A stretch of DNA of 64,000 nt from Caecitellus pseudoparvulus (taxonomy: Eukaryota > Bigyra: Bicosoecida), in contig CBFFRQ010000093.1 of assembly GCA_965644315.1 (NCBI GenBank), forward strand, positions 62,001 through 126,000, in the 5' to 3' direction. Both the position numbers and the translations under genes were made by a program. The notes beneath the pieces were generated by a model, which made no database searches, had not been told where the DNA came from, and saw nothing but the letters and a program-made list of their open reading frames with translations. How positions within the stretch are numbered: position 1 is the stretch's first letter; every line of letters begins with the position of its first letter. Below are positions 22,098 to 32,797 of this stretch, in pieces.

Positions 22098-22664
22098 GAG
22101 AATTTCAGGGGAAAGGTGAGGCTGAGTGACCCGGGCGTTCTTTGTGGAGAGGCAATAGGCCCTGGCGCGGAGTGCGGAAATTGCCTCCCCACTCACACAG
22201 CAAAACAGCACACTTCGCCATGATTTCCAAAGCTCGGCGGGAAGCACCACAACAGAGCAGCCTTATGCGTTCAATGTGCGCTTTTCTGGGTCCGGGGTGC
22301 TCTCTGGGTTCTCTTCTCCAGTGCATGTACAAAGATGGCGCTTGTACAGGCGCCGGGCGACCGGGTGTTGGAGACAACAACGGCCCCACCAGGCCCAATG
22401 AGGCAATCTTCCAAACGGGGTGCTCAAAGCGCTCCCCTTCAATCTGTGTTCAAGTTTTGGGTTTGGATTTCCTTTGGGGCTTCTGGGCAGCAGCACCTGG
22501 AAGCCAACAAACCCTCACACACTGTACCGCGACAATACGAAAGCCCCCGTGACCCATGCAGCACCCACCTTTGGCTCTAATTCTGATACTGGCTAGGGTT
22601 GTGTTGCCCAGGAGGGCCTGCGGGCAGCCCTTGAGGCGCGCCGGGCTGCAGCACGCTCGTCGGC
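22098..22664. promoter_or_regulatory. Divergent promoter region
   Basis: 567 bp separate the starts of the minus-strand 2,099-aa gene and the plus-strand FHA-RING-CH gene, so promoters for both should lie here. It contains one exact copy of the recurrent word TGCGGAAATTGC, 76 bp upstream of the minus-strand ATG. No coding evidence. Confidence 0.5.
22173..22184 (+). promoter_or_regulatory. Recurrent element TGCGGAAATTGC
   Basis: Exact copy of a 12-bp word also found at 24458, 32179 and, inverted, 38099. It lies upstream of the ATG at 22097. Candidate transcription-factor site. Confidence 0.45.
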
Positions 22665-24120
22665 ATGGGGCAGCGGTCCACCGTGCAGGTGGGCACGACA
22701 GGGGCCTCAGGCGGGACCCCCCAGGCATCGCGTGACATGCCACATCTTGATAGATCTGGGGGGGGGTTAAAAGCAGGCGAAACTTGGCTGCGCATAGTGG
22801 CTCGAAGCTCATCCAAGAGCACAAGAGTGCGAAACGTGGCCTGCCGGCGTTTCTCGCTGGCTGCCCACCAGCCACGCCTGTTGCTGTTACGCAGGAAGTT
22901 TCCACCGAAACCTTCACAAGGCGCCTTTTCCCTGGCCTGACGTGCACACTTGGTTCGGCTCCAGCCTGTGATGTGCGCTTGGGAGACGGGGGGGCGTCAT
23001 CCCACCACCTTGCCCTGTCGCTGCATGCTGGCAGGGTGCGGCTGGACCCCGCCGCACGAACGTACTTGCTCTTAGGGCAAGGGGGTAGCGGCACCATTGC
23101 GCACGCGCTAGCCCCCAATGACATCATTAAGATGGGGGCCTGCTCCCTGAAAGTCGCGTCCACCGTGCGTCATGAGGATGCTGCATCCGCTCCCTTCCCA
23201 GTGTGCGTAGCCTGCCTGTAGCTTGGCTCTAGCTTCAGCACAGCGACTCTTCTCTCGCAACACTGTGCAGGGACAAGGCCGAGGATGGAAGCACCTGCTA
23301 CATCTGCTTCGATACCCACAGTTCTGAGGACAACGCGCTCATCCACTCTCCCTGTGCATGCCGCACCGCTGTGCACCAGGAGTGCATGAGCAAGTGGATA
23401 GCCACCATGGGCACACGCGTGTGCTCAATCTGCCGCACCAAGCTGCCCATAGCTTTTGCAGCCCAGGCGCCGTACATCGTTCTGCAAGTTGTGCGGCACA
23501 TGCGCGGCCTGCACTGGTCAGGCGAGCGAGAGTACATCGTGTCCTTCGACGGTGGTGGGCAGGCCCCGGGCTGGATGGCGGGGGGGGCGGAAAGTGTTGT
23601 TGTGGGCTCCGGCTCTGAGTGCCACTTGTCCCTGCCGGACCCCAGTCTCTCCCGCAGGCATGCGTGCATTTCGTACGATGGCAGAAGCTTTCAATTGGAG
23701 GATCTCAGCTCATCTGCAGGCACATTCGTGCGACTGGAGACTGCAGTGTGCCTACTGCCACAGTCTCCCTCCACCTTCAAGATTGGGCGCACCACGCTCA
23801 CCGTGGAGGTGGTGCAAGGCGGCCATGGCTTGGAGGTAGCGCTGCCATCGATCGGGAGCCCCGCAGCAGCTGCTGCAACCTCGCAAGCATCCTCGCCCGC
23901 GCCATCGTGGTGGGAGAGCCGGGGCCGAAGCTCTGCAGTGTCTCCCGTCTCCCCAACGCCGCCTGTCTTTCCGATGGAAGCTGTGTCCACGCTCCACGAT
24001 GACACCCGGCAGGCAGACGGCGCGCCACACCTGCAAGACACAGCCCCGAATGCCGTCACGTCTGACACAGCACTGCCTGATCATACGCAGCCGCATGCTG
24101 CAGCTGGGGGCTCTCACTGA
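22665..24120 (+). CDS. FHA-RING-CH-FHA protein, probable E3 ubiquitin ligase
   Basis: 393-aa product from three exons: 22665-22688, 22895-23202 and 23271-24120. The second intron (68 nt) is certain in phase; the first (206 nt, CAG|GTGGGC ... TTACGCAG|) is the likeliest solution because exon 2 has no ATG. Residues ~20-95 form an FHA-like fold (TLGSAPACDVRLGDGGASSHHLALSL). Residues ~120-170 form a RING-CH/RINGv finger, CYIC...CACRTAVHQEC...W...CSIC. Residues ~218-285 form a canonical second FHA domain (VVVGSGSECHLSLPDPSLSRRHACI, then SSAGTFVRL). The tail is Ser/Pro/Ala-rich. FHA domains bind phosphothreonine, and RING-CH recruits E2 enzymes, so this is probably a phospho-dependent ubiquitin ligase. 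Unlike most RING-CH (MARCH) proteins it lacks membrane helices. Confidence 0.8.
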
Positions 24121-24283
24121 GGAGTTGGCGGTTCAGCTCGCGTTGCCATGGCTTCCATCAGGACACGCCCTGCGACAAACTAGTTGTCACCCTGAGTAAT
24201 GTTCAAGTGTTTCTCATAATTTACAAGCCTTTTGCCCCCCCATATCCAGACGGCACAACACAAGGGCGAAGCCAGACGCTAGG

Positions 24284-24635
24284 ATGGCCGCCGTGGACAA
24301 GCGCAAGCAGACCTCTGCGGCTGCAGTGGACCTCAGCCCCATTCATGACGATGTGCACGTCATGAAACCAAAGCAGAACCGCTCCATTCAGTGGTGGTAC
24401 ATGACACCTGTCTTGTTCGCGCCAGTCTTCCCTCTCATTCGCATCGCGTGAGAGCTGTGCGGAAATTGCATGCTCGCCCATCAGCCTTCACCCACCACTG
24501 GCGTTTCACAGGACGAGGAAGAACCCCGCTTTGCAATCAAAACTGGTCATGGGTGCTGTGGCCACAGCCTTGGTTCACGGTGCCTGGCTGATCACAACTT
24601 CCATGGACCAGGAACTGGAAGAGGAAGCCGCGTAA
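24284..24635 (+). CDS. Small two-helix membrane protein, 95 aa
   Basis: Two exons, 24284-24447 and 24512-24635, joined across a 64-nt GTGAGA...TTTCACAG intron in phase 2. The N-terminal 40 residues are polar (MAAVDKRKQTSAAAVDLSP, then MKPKQNRSIQ). Hydrophobic segment 1 is WWYMTPVLFAPVFPLIRIA, a basic loop TRKNPALQSK follows, segment 2 is LVMGAVATALVHGAWLI, and the tail is acidic (MDQELEEEAA). Because each exon is short, it is easily missed by ORF scans. The coherent hydrophobicity across the splice junction supports it. Family not recognised; size and layout recall small accessory subunits of organelle membrane complexes or ER proteins. It sits 163 bp downstream of the FHA-RING-CH gene and converges with the leishmanolysin gene 145 bp away. 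Confidence 0.68.
24458..24469 (+). promoter_or_regulatory. Recurrent element TGCGGAAATTGC
   Basis: Exact copy of the recurrent 12-bp word, inside the single intron of the 95-aa gene and 174 bp after its ATG. Confidence 0.45.
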
Positions 24636-24780
24636 CATGCACTGCAGCGAAGCAACACAGCTGACTTCGCCCAGCGACAGCTGACGACGGACTGCCTTCG
24701 AGCAGAGCGCCCACACGAATCCTGGCAGCCTCTGCACCATATGCCGTTGAATTCTGCACCACAGCGAGAATGCACCCGCT

Positions 24781-27204
24781 TCATGAACTTGGACGCACTT
24801 GCATCTGGATGCCCTGCCCATGCTCGTACCTGCCACCAGAAGTTGCTTGCTGGGAGTCCTGCTTGCTGCGGCAGCAGCACTGCCATAGGCATGCAAGGGC
24901 GATGATGAGGCCCAGCGCACCAGCTCCGTAGTAAATGTACTGCTCATCAATGCCGGTGCCCAGCAGCCCGCCTGCACCAGAAGAACCACTGCCCGGCCCT
25001 GGCGATGCGCCTGGCGACGCGCCGACACTGGGCGAAGGGCTAGGAGTGGGCAGCACGAGCGGTGTGCTTGAGCCAATCAGCTTGCAGAAGAGGGCGGGAT
25101 CCAGGCATGTGAACTCCCCCGAGAAGACAGACGGCTTGGGGTTGATGCTGGTGCTGCCGTTCACACACGCGGCGTAGTGCACGTCAGTCGTGTCGGGGTC
25201 GGCGGCACCGAGCAGCAGCCATGGAGCGGTGGGGGAAGGAGGCGGCAAGCCATCCGTGCCTGCGATCACGGACAGCTCAGATGGGGACAGGGGCGCCTCA
25301 ACACACGTCTTGGTAAAGCAGCCAACACCGGTGTGGCTGCCGACACTGAGACCCTGCTTCAGCAGGGTGCTGACGGCACACCTGCTGTCGTCGGAGTACA
25401 ACCGCCCGAACTTGCGGGAGTCGGCCGAGTTCTGAGACGTGTCAGAGCACAGGCGGTTGGAAAAGCCCTTGATGTAAGGGCAGAAGTCCGTCTGAATGGG
25501 GCTGACACTGCCCACAGTCACGTCCGTGAAGTACGAGAACTCCGCCGGGATGGAGTTGCCGTCTGTGGCAGAGCAAGCTCCCACAGCTCGGTGGTCCACA
25601 GTGCACGCCTGGTGCGAGTTGGCGTCCGTGTAGCGAGTGCAGAAGTGGTCACGTCCCTGAGCTGTGGCAACGTTCACCGGCGCAGACTTGGGCGCCTGCA
25701 AGCACTGCTCCGTGGCAAAGGCACAGCCTTGCTGGAAACCCCACTCAGCCGACAGCGCATCTGCCGACGAGTAGTTGGCGATGTACCAGCCGCTGTCTTG
25801 CATGATGCCCATCTCCACAGGGGTGATGACAGAGTGGTGTGACGTCACTGGTGCCATGAAGTTCTGCATGAACACTCGCTGCTCCAAGTGACTACCCACC
25901 ACAGCACAGGCACTGGATGTGCGCTGGTTCTCCAGCTCCACGCCTGGCAAGGAAGGGCAGTTGAAGAACTCCCGCCCCTTGGCCACAGCCTCACTCGTCA
26001 CCATGCGTGTGACGCAGTTCCCATTCTGCAGCTTGTCGGCATCATCAGTGCACTCCGAGATGCCGCGCTCAGAAAAGTACGCCACGGTGCCGCTCTCTGC
26101 TGTCTGCACCGTCACGATCTGCTTGCCAGGCGGCGGGCTGCTGGCTGATGTGGGAGTGCACACACCTGAGCTCAGGTCCTGCTCAGCACGCAGGCGGTAT
26201 GCGGCGCTGACAGTGTGGGGCTGCACGGAGTCACGTGGCGTGCGGGGAGACCCGCCAGCGCCAGCATCCCTGAACAACGGCCAAGCCCCCGACGAAAAGC
26301 CAATGGCGTGGTGCAGCTCGTGGATGGCCGTGTACACCTGACCACGCAGTGTGGCTGGGTCGGTGTCGATGCGGTCGGGGCAGAAGTTCACCACGCCAAC
26401 TGTGGGCCGATCAGTGTCCTCGTCACGCTGGCAGGTGCCAGCATATGCCAACGTCGACCCCCCTGCACAGCTGGTGGTGTCTTCAGCCCTGACGAAGATG
26501 TGAAAGTCAGAGTTCGCGCGCCCTGGCGTCGCAGTGGGCGGCGGCAGAGTGTTGGTGCTCACGCCACACCCCTCCACCTGCTCGCCGTAGTACTTGTCCG
26601 GGATGTCCACAGGGGCGCTGCCGTCCCCCAGCGAGCACTGCGCTGGCCGAGTGTAGTCGCTGCACTTGCCACGGCGTGGGTCAGCTGCCCCGCTGCAGTA
26701 TGCGTTGCACTTGCGGCTCATGAGCAAGTTGCCTGCCACAGGCTTCACCAGGTACATGCTGTTCATGCGCTCCACGGCGGCAGGCATGATGGTGTCCACG
26801 AGGAGGGTCTTGCGGGCGGGTGTGAGGTCACCGCCAGTGTTCATGTCGTACTCTTCCCACGTGATGCGCATGGGGCAGTACTCATTGCCACAGTGTGTGC
26901 TGGCCAGGGCTCGCCCTCCCAGCGGGTGCACGATTGGCCCAGCTGCAGGCCCGTGGGAGCCTTGAGCAGCCAGCTCAGGCGCCGGCATGCGGCTGTGCAC
27001 TTCATCGTGGATGCAAGTGTGCAACGTCCCGTGGACCCCATTGGACTCATCCGCCTGCAATGCTGCCGCCAGGCCTCCTCGGGTGCTAGCAGCGTTACAT
27101 CCGACCACCCCGACAACCGCCAAGACAGCACACACTAAGTGCGGCCCATGGACTTGTGAGAACGCAAACTTCCTCATCGTGGAAGATGACACTGATTTAG
27201 GCAT
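24781..27204 (-). CDS. Leishmanolysin-like (M8) surface metalloprotease
   Basis: Zinc endopeptidase of the leishmanolysin/gp63 family, 807 aa from ATG 27204. An N-terminal signal peptide is visible (HLVCAVLAVVGVVGCNAAS). The zinc motif AIHELHHAIGFSSG lies at about residues 293-306, and the third ligand and Met-turn region follows at TSHHSVITPVEMGIMQDSGWY (about 454-474). The downstream EWGFQQGCAFATEQC and many paired cysteines are typical of the family. A Ser/Pro/Gly stalk precedes a single membrane helix (YYGAGALGLIIALACLWQ) and a short polar tail, so it is a type I membrane protein rather than GPI-anchored. The pro-region probably holds a Cys switch. Likely cell-surface proteolysis in feeding, adhesion or mating. 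Single exon. Confidence 0.92.
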   Translation of the reverse strand: MPKSVSSSTMRKFAFSQVHGPHLVCAVLAVVGVVGCNAASTRGGLAAALQADESNGVHGTLHTCIHDEVHSRMPAPELAAQGSHGPAAGPIVHPLGGRALASTHCGNEYCPMRITWEEYDMNTGGDLTPARKTLLVDTIMPAAVERMNSMYLVKPVAGNLLMSRKCNAYCSGAADPRRGKCSDYTRPAQCSLGDGSAPVDIPDKYYGEQVEGCGVSTNTLPPPTATPGRANSDFHIFVRAEDTTSCAGGSTLAYAGTCQRDEDTDRPTVGVVNFCPDRIDTDPATLRGQVYTAIHELHHAIGFSSGAWPLFRDAGAGGSPRTPRDSVQPHTVSAAYRLRAEQDLSSGVCTPTSASSPPPGKQIVTVQTAESGTVAYFSERGISECTDDADKLQNGNCVTRMVTSEAVAKGREFFNCPSLPGVELENQRTSSACAVVGSHLEQRVFMQNFMAPVTSHHSVITPVEMGIMQDSGWYIANYSSADALSAEWGFQQGCAFATEQCLQAPKSAPVNVATAQGRDHFCTRYTDANSHQACTVDHRAVGACSATDGNSIPAEFSYFTDVTVGSVSPIQTDFCPYIKGFSNRLCSDTSQNSADSRKFGRLYSDDSRCAVSTLLKQGLSVGSHTGVGCFTKTCVEAPLSPSELSVIAGTDGLPPPSPTAPWLLLGAADPDTTDVHYAACVNGSTSINPKPSVFSGEFTCLDPALFCKLIGSSTPLVLPTPSPSPSVGASPGASPGPGSGSSGAGGLLGTGIDEQYIYYGAGALGLIIALACLWQCCCRSKQDSQQATSGGRYEHGQGIQMQVRPSS

Positions 27205-27716
27205 GTCTGCTTCTTGCAACTTCGTCTGCGGCGCTGGAGTGCCTGTTCTTCCAGCATTCACTCACGTGGTTGCCACAACCACGAAACGCTGGTGTGGTGG
27301 CACCTTGCGTTGCCAACGCCAAGCCAGACCGAGAGCACCATGCACGATAAAGCATTGAGACACACAGTTCTGGAGAGAGACAGACTTTTGGGGGTTGAAT
27401 TTGCTCAAGGGAGGCGTGTTTCTATCGTCCCACGCCCCGCGCGACGGCACTTGGTGCTGGTCTGAGCTGACCATCGCAACGTTCACTGCAACTCTCCATC
27501 CAAATCCACCATGCTCCAGCGAGCTGCACACGATTGGAATTCTGGCTCACATGAGCTCGTTGGTTGTTCATAAGAAGCCAGGCACCCTCTGGTGCATGCG
27601 GAAGTGCTGTGTGTGTGTCGCAGCTGGGTAACGAAAAACAGCTTGCACTGTCGACCCACGGCTGAGGCGATTGCGGCCACCCTGCCTTCTGACAGCCTGT
27701 GAAAACGGATGCAAAC
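27205..27716. promoter_or_regulatory. Divergent promoter region
   Basis: 512 bp between the leishmanolysin start (minus) and the TTLL start (plus). No gene is evident. One near match to the recurrent word (TGCGGAAGTG at 27597) is present. Confidence 0.45.
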
Positions 27717-30520
27717 ATGGCGGCATCGTCGGAAGCGCCTCCTGCTGTGACACCGCCCAGTAGTGACGACGAAGGAGACACAGCATCCAGCGTTGGAGGT
27801 GCGGCTAGTGTAGATAGCGCGGCCTCCGGGGCTATTTTCTTTCAGAAGAAGGACGACCTCATGCGCCCTGTCAAGCTTACGCCATCTCTCTTTGATGGTC
27901 GTCCAGCCACCATTATTTTCGACTATCCAGAGTACTGTGGAGAGCAGAGGCGGGATGCTGGTGAGTCCAACGGGCGGGCAGGTTCAATTTCCGCACGCCC
28001 ACTCCCCTGCCTTGCGCTGCGTCTCGCGCAGAGGTGGTTAAGACACTCAGCGTAAAGTCAAAGAAACGTCCAGGATTTCAAGTGTCTGTGGTGCACGAAT
28101 ACAACAGTGTCCGGAATTCGCTGCTATGGGCTGGGTTCCGTCGAGTGAAGGGGCACGAGTGGAGCATGCTGTGGTCCAGGCACCAAACCGAAGCAGAAAT
28201 AGCCAAGCACCACAACCCGTACAAGAAGCTGAACCACTGGCCAGCATCCTGGTGCATTGGGCGCAAGGACCGGCTGGCTCGCAACGTCGCGCGCCTGCAG
28301 CGAAGGCATGGAGAGGCCTTTGACATCGCGCCAAAGACTTTCCTCCTGCCCACCGAGCGCGCGAAACTGAAGGCGGCCATGGTGGACGACCCGAAAGCGC
28401 TGTGGATCTTGAAGCCAACCAATGCTTCCTGTGGGAGGGGCATCCGCCTGGTGAGCGGGGCGTCCTCTTTGAGTGGCGGGTCGGAGGGCACGATGGCAAC
28501 GACCCTGCCGCCTGCCGGCAAGCGCTACGTCGCCCAGGCATACGTAAAGCGGCCTTACCTCATCAACAATCGAAAGTTTGACCTGCGCATTTATGTGTTG
28601 GTGACTTCGCTCGACCCTTTGCGTATATACGTGTACCAGGATGGCTTGGTACGCTTTGCAACGCAAGAGTACTCGACCAAGGGGTCAGCACAGGGCAACC
28701 GCTTCGCGCATCTGACGAACTACTCGGTGAACAAGAAGTCCAAGAGTTTTGACAAGAACCAAGATGCATCGGCAGATGGCTCGGGCTCGAAGTGGTCGCT
28801 GACCGCTCTCATGCGTTACTTTGACGAGCATGGTGTGGACTCGGCTCGCGTCCGCCAGTCCATCCACGATGTCTGCGTCAAGACCATCCTGGCTGGGGAG
28901 TCGGACATGGCCACCCTCGCGAACTCTGCATTCAAAGGCGGAAACGCCCTGGCTGGCACAGGCACGCCTTGCTTCGAACTGTACGGCGTAGACGTCATCC
29001 TGGACTCCGCCCTGCGGCCATGGCTGCTGGAAGTGAACGTCTCGCCCTCATTGTCCTCCTCCAGCCCCATGGACAAGCGCATCAAAACCATGCTTGTCAC
29101 AGACGCCTTCCACCTAATCGGGTTTGTGCCGTACGACCCGCAGAAGGCCGCCAAAGCCGCAGAAGCAAGCCGGCAAAGCCGCCTGCAAGGTTTGTCAGGC
29201 AGCCACGGCGGAGCCGGTGCCCGGCGTCCTGCCCGCACAGCGCGTGCCCAAGCTTCTGATCTCGCCCACATGAAGCCAAGTGACCTGTCCCCTCTAGACA
29301 TTGCTACAATCTGCGAGTTGGAGGACGAATTCGTCCGGCGCGGGCACTTCACACGGGTGTTCCCCACCAAGACCACAGCCCGCAAGTACGGAGCTTACTT
29401 CGAGACACCTCGATACAACAACTTGCTCATGGACATGTGGCTGGGGAAGTGGAAGAAGCAGCTGAACGGCAAGGTCCCGCCTGCAGGCGCTGAAGCCGAG
29501 GGGCAAGTAAGTGGAAGCCTGGCGAAAGCGGCCAGCATTCCTAGCCCGCCAGAGCCCCGGACTGCATCGCGGGGCGATGTCGTCACTCCCATTCAGGTGG
29601 AAGACAGTGAAGATGGGGGTACTTTGGAAGCAGGGCACAGCCCTGAGCTCCCTGTGACGGTCAGGGCGGCAGCTGCTGCCACGCCCAAGCCGCGACGTCG
29701 CCCGCGCAGTGGAGTCCAGCAAGACACCGCCAGCAGACCCCCCTCGGGCCCAAGAAGGCAGCGGCAGCCAAAGACAGGCCATACAAGCCGGCCGCCTTCC
29801 GCACGTTCCTCGGCCAGCTCCGCTGACCGCGCTGCGGCGGTTGCCATGCAGCGTGCAGCCGATGCAGCCCGCTTGCGGAAGGCTACCACTGCACGGCGCA
29901 TCCAAGAGCGGTTTTCCATGTACAGGTCAAAGCTCGGGCCGACATCGCGGCGAGCTAGTCGGCCAGCGTCTGCTCACGTACTGCCTGCGGAGGCTGCCGC
30001 GAACCGAGTCTACGTGACTGCGTCTTCGGCTCCCGTCTCCCCGCGGCAAGAGCAGAGACCTGTGCATTTTGCAGCAGGTGCCGTGGCAGCCATCAGGAGC
30101 CAGCGAGCTGCGCATGAAACCTCCCAGAGGCGCCAAGTTTCACAGCTGTTCAACTACCATGGGAGGGGGGTGGGTAGGTCTGCCTCAGCCGCGACCCGCC
30201 ACCGCCCCGATGCTGTGTCCTTGCCCACGCCGAAGGGCGCCCAAGGTCGTATTACCGCCACGCCACGAGCACTGCTGCGTCAGCGAGATGTGCTGGCAGG
30301 AGTGGAACCCCATGCGAGTGCACCAAGCATGACTGTGCCGCCGTCTCCGCTGGCTAGCCCAGAAAAGGGTGCCAGCCTTTCACTGGGGCCTGCCTTGCCC
30401 ACAATGCCCCCTGCACACTCGCAGCGATGGTCTGCAGGGGGGCTCCGGCGGGCACATACCATGCGCACAGGCGCAAAGCCAAAAAGAGGTGGCCTGCACT
30501 CCCGCGGTTCGAGCCCATGA
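27717..30520 (+). CDS. TTLL: Tubulin-tyrosine-ligase-like enzyme (TTLL4/5-type polyglutamylase)
   Basis: ATP-dependent ligase adding glutamates to tubulin or other proteins, acting mostly on axonemal and centriolar microtubules. Two exons, 27717-27960 and 28032-30520, with a 71-nt intron; 910 aa. The TTL domain spans roughly residues 85-400: NHWPASWCIGRKDRLARN, ATP-binding KPTNASCGRGIRL, DLRIYVLVTSLDPLRIYVYQ, NYSVNKKSKSF, and the metal-binding ILDSALRPWLLEVNVSPSLS. A conserved TTLL4/5-like extension follows (ELEDEFVRRGHFTRVFPT, then YNNLLMDMWL). The C-terminal 400 residues are basic and Ser/Pro/Arg-rich with a short IQ-like helix (RRIQERFSMYRSK) and may bind microtubules. Its stop lies 26 bp from the convergent DPH2 stop. 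Confidence 0.9.
27985..27995 (-). promoter_or_regulatory. Recurrent element TGCGGAAATTG (inverted)
   Basis: 11-bp exact match on the minus strand inside the TTLL intron, 268 bp after the ATG. Confidence 0.4.
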
Positions 30521-30546
30521 AGCCAGGCGCGGACATGCCAGCAACG

Positions 30547-32332
30547 CTACTGCTCACCCTCTCCCGAGTATGTTGCCGCTCTCCCGTGCAAGCCTTGCTG
30601 GATGGAGGTCGGTGCATCGTCAGTGACATCGGCAGACACGCCTTTCCAGTCCCTGGCGTGGAATTTAGCGGCTGCCGTGGAAGGGTCAAAGCGAGCCAGG
30701 GCGCCACCCTGGCTAAACGCCACAACATCAGTGACTCCCGAGGCCTCCAGCGCAGCTGCTCGTTTGGCAGCCGCTGGCTGCTCGTACTGGCCGGTGATGG
30801 GGGACCAAAACGGCTTGTCGGCATCTACCTCAGGCACAGAGGTGGCTGCAGCACTCCTGGCCGCGGCAGAGGGGGCGCCAGGTGCAGTGTGCCCGCCCTC
30901 CACCTGTGGGGCAGGAGGGAGCACCGACTGGAGCAAGTCCGCGAAATCCAGCACCAAGCTTCCAGTCCACTCGTGCTCTGGCTGCAGCGCCATGGCCAGT
31001 TCGTAGGGCGTGATGACTGGGGCGTGGAACTCGCGGGAAACATCCCGGGGGAGCACGGCGCCATCTGGGTGGTCCACGAGCACGAACACGTCGATTTCCG
31101 AGAAGTTCGCCAGCTTCGGGACGTTCAGCTTCCCTACTGCAAACGTGTACACAGAAGCCCCTGCGCTGCGCACCAGGTGCTCCGCCGCAGCAAGCACAGT
31201 GGCATAGTGTGCGACGCCCAGAGTGCCCACCACAATCCCAAACGTCGAGGCGAGTTTGGCTTTCTCGATGAGGCTGAAGCGCTGCATGATTTCTCGGGTG
31301 CGATGCCCGGTCACATCTCGGGCAACAGATGGCGAGCCAGGCTCCCACAGCAGCACGGGCAGCGCTGACCGGGTCAGCTGCAGCACGCGAAGCGCTGGGC
31401 TGTTTTCCGGGCCGATAAAGCAGACGATGCAGTCTTCGACTTTCGTTGATGCAGGCAACGCCACTGAACACCCAGCCATTCGCAGGCTTGCATCCCTGAC
31501 AGGAGGCTTGGCCAATTCATGCCCTGCGGGGAACTGCTGCGTTTCCACCTCCCCAGCGACCACGCCGCGCAGCATGGACAGGCCATCAGAAGCGCTCAAC
31601 ATGCGCTGCAGCTCTGGTAATGCATGCTGCCACGAGCTGTCCGCCAGCAGGAGGACGCACTTCCCGGCACAGTCGGCCTGCAGGAGAGCAGCTTCAAGAG
31701 CCGAGGCAGCGACGCTGGACTCGACAGGAGCCTTGCAAAGGTCGTAATAAACAGGCATGTGTGAAGGCTGGGCAAGGGTGGCTGGTCCGTAGTGAATGAC
31801 GCACTCAGCATCGATGTGCTGCGCAAAGCGACGGTTGAGTGATTGCCCCGCCTCAGTATGCCTGCAGGGCCACGCCTCCATACCTGTGCTGCCACCTCAT
31901 CCACGCAGTCCTCACGGTAACTTGTGTCTGCAAGCACATACAGCTCCACTTCAGGCGAGCACTTGGCCTGCGCGGCGCATGAGCTGTGTGCGTCTTTGTG
32001 TGTGAGAGGGGCTGCGATTTCCGCACCTCCAGTGCGGACAGCACATCTACTGCGTCTGGAAGAAGCCAATCAGGAAATTGAAGCGCCACCTGGAGTGAAA
32101 AGACAGTTTTGATGTGTTGACGCTCCAGGGCAGAACAAACATTCGCCCAGGCTTTGAAAAAGGCAAAGGCACCCACCTTGCGGAAATTGCCAGACCGAAC
32201 GAAGTCTCCTGCCCCAACGATGTCGTAGAACGCCTCAAGGGCCACTGGGCCCCTTGCTCGTGCATCGTCTGCCGGCATGTGCACTTGCCGCTCGATGGCA
32301 CTGGAACCGTCAGACGTGATGGCTTGAGACAT
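30547..32332 (-). CDS. DPH2: Diphthamide biosynthesis protein 2
   Basis: Subunit of the DPH1-DPH2 radical-SAM complex that transfers an aminocarboxypropyl group to a histidine of eEF2, the first step of diphthamide formation in the cytosol. Four exons: 32332-32177, 32089-32027, 31967-31884 and 31818-30547, with introns of 87, 59 and 65 nt; 524 aa. The joined protein gives VALQFPDWLLPDAVDV, then [30 protein letters not shown], the conserved DPH1/2 core, where CVDE supplies one cluster cysteine. Later blocks FAVGKLNVPKLANFSEIDVFV and PVITPYELAMAL also match the family. The expected Cys after FVLV is replaced (DHPDG), as is common in the less catalytic DPH2 subunit. Intron 1 is stopless and 3n long. 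Shares a 465-bp divergent spacer with IFT122. Confidence 0.92.
32179..32190 (+). promoter_or_regulatory. Recurrent element TGCGGAAATTGC
   Basis: Exact 12-bp copy at the end of DPH2 exon 1, where it also encodes part of the protein (antisense reads GGC AAT TTC CGC AAG). It may be partly constrained by coding. Confidence 0.3.
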
Positions 32333-32797
32333 GTCTGCACTGTTTCGGTGTCGAGGCTGAATTCCTCGCACAGCGTCTTGAAGTGGCGTCTCGCTGCCTC
32401 CCTCGCGCAGCTCAGGGACTTGCAAAGCTGCTTCCTGCGATGCACCACCTGCACTGGATGCAAGTAGTTTTGGGGATTTGCCCTTTCCGTTGCTCTGCCG
32501 CACTGTCCCTCCTGCGTGGCTTCACTGTGAAGGCCGTGCTTTCAACTGCGCAGTCAATGCCTGGAGCTGGTGAAAGTCAGACCCTCACAAAACACCGAAA
32601 GTCACCCCCTGCGCCGTGCACACGAACCTGCACCCCACGTCTGACTGTGCTGCCAGCGCGCTCGGGCTCGTGGCAGCTGCCGGGGCAAGCCAGCACTCCT
32701 AGCCGAAATCCTGCCGTTGCGCTGCGGGTTTCAGCACCATCGACGTGCGCCCTCTCTCAGGAGGCATTCGGGAAGCAACACCCGCCCCCCAACAAGC
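32333..32797. promoter_or_regulatory. Divergent promoter, DPH2/IFT122
   Basis: 465 bp between the two ATGs. I looked for a cilium-gene X-box (RFX-type inverted repeat) and did not see a clear one. No gene. Confidence 0.45.

Noticed and set aside
30427-31368. Plus-strand 313-codon frame opposite DPH2
   Set aside because: DPH2 motifs on the minus strand explain the region.
32333-32797. X-box (RFX) site upstream of IFT122
   Set aside because: No convincing GTNRCC-N(0-3)-RGYAAC inverted repeat could be found by eye.
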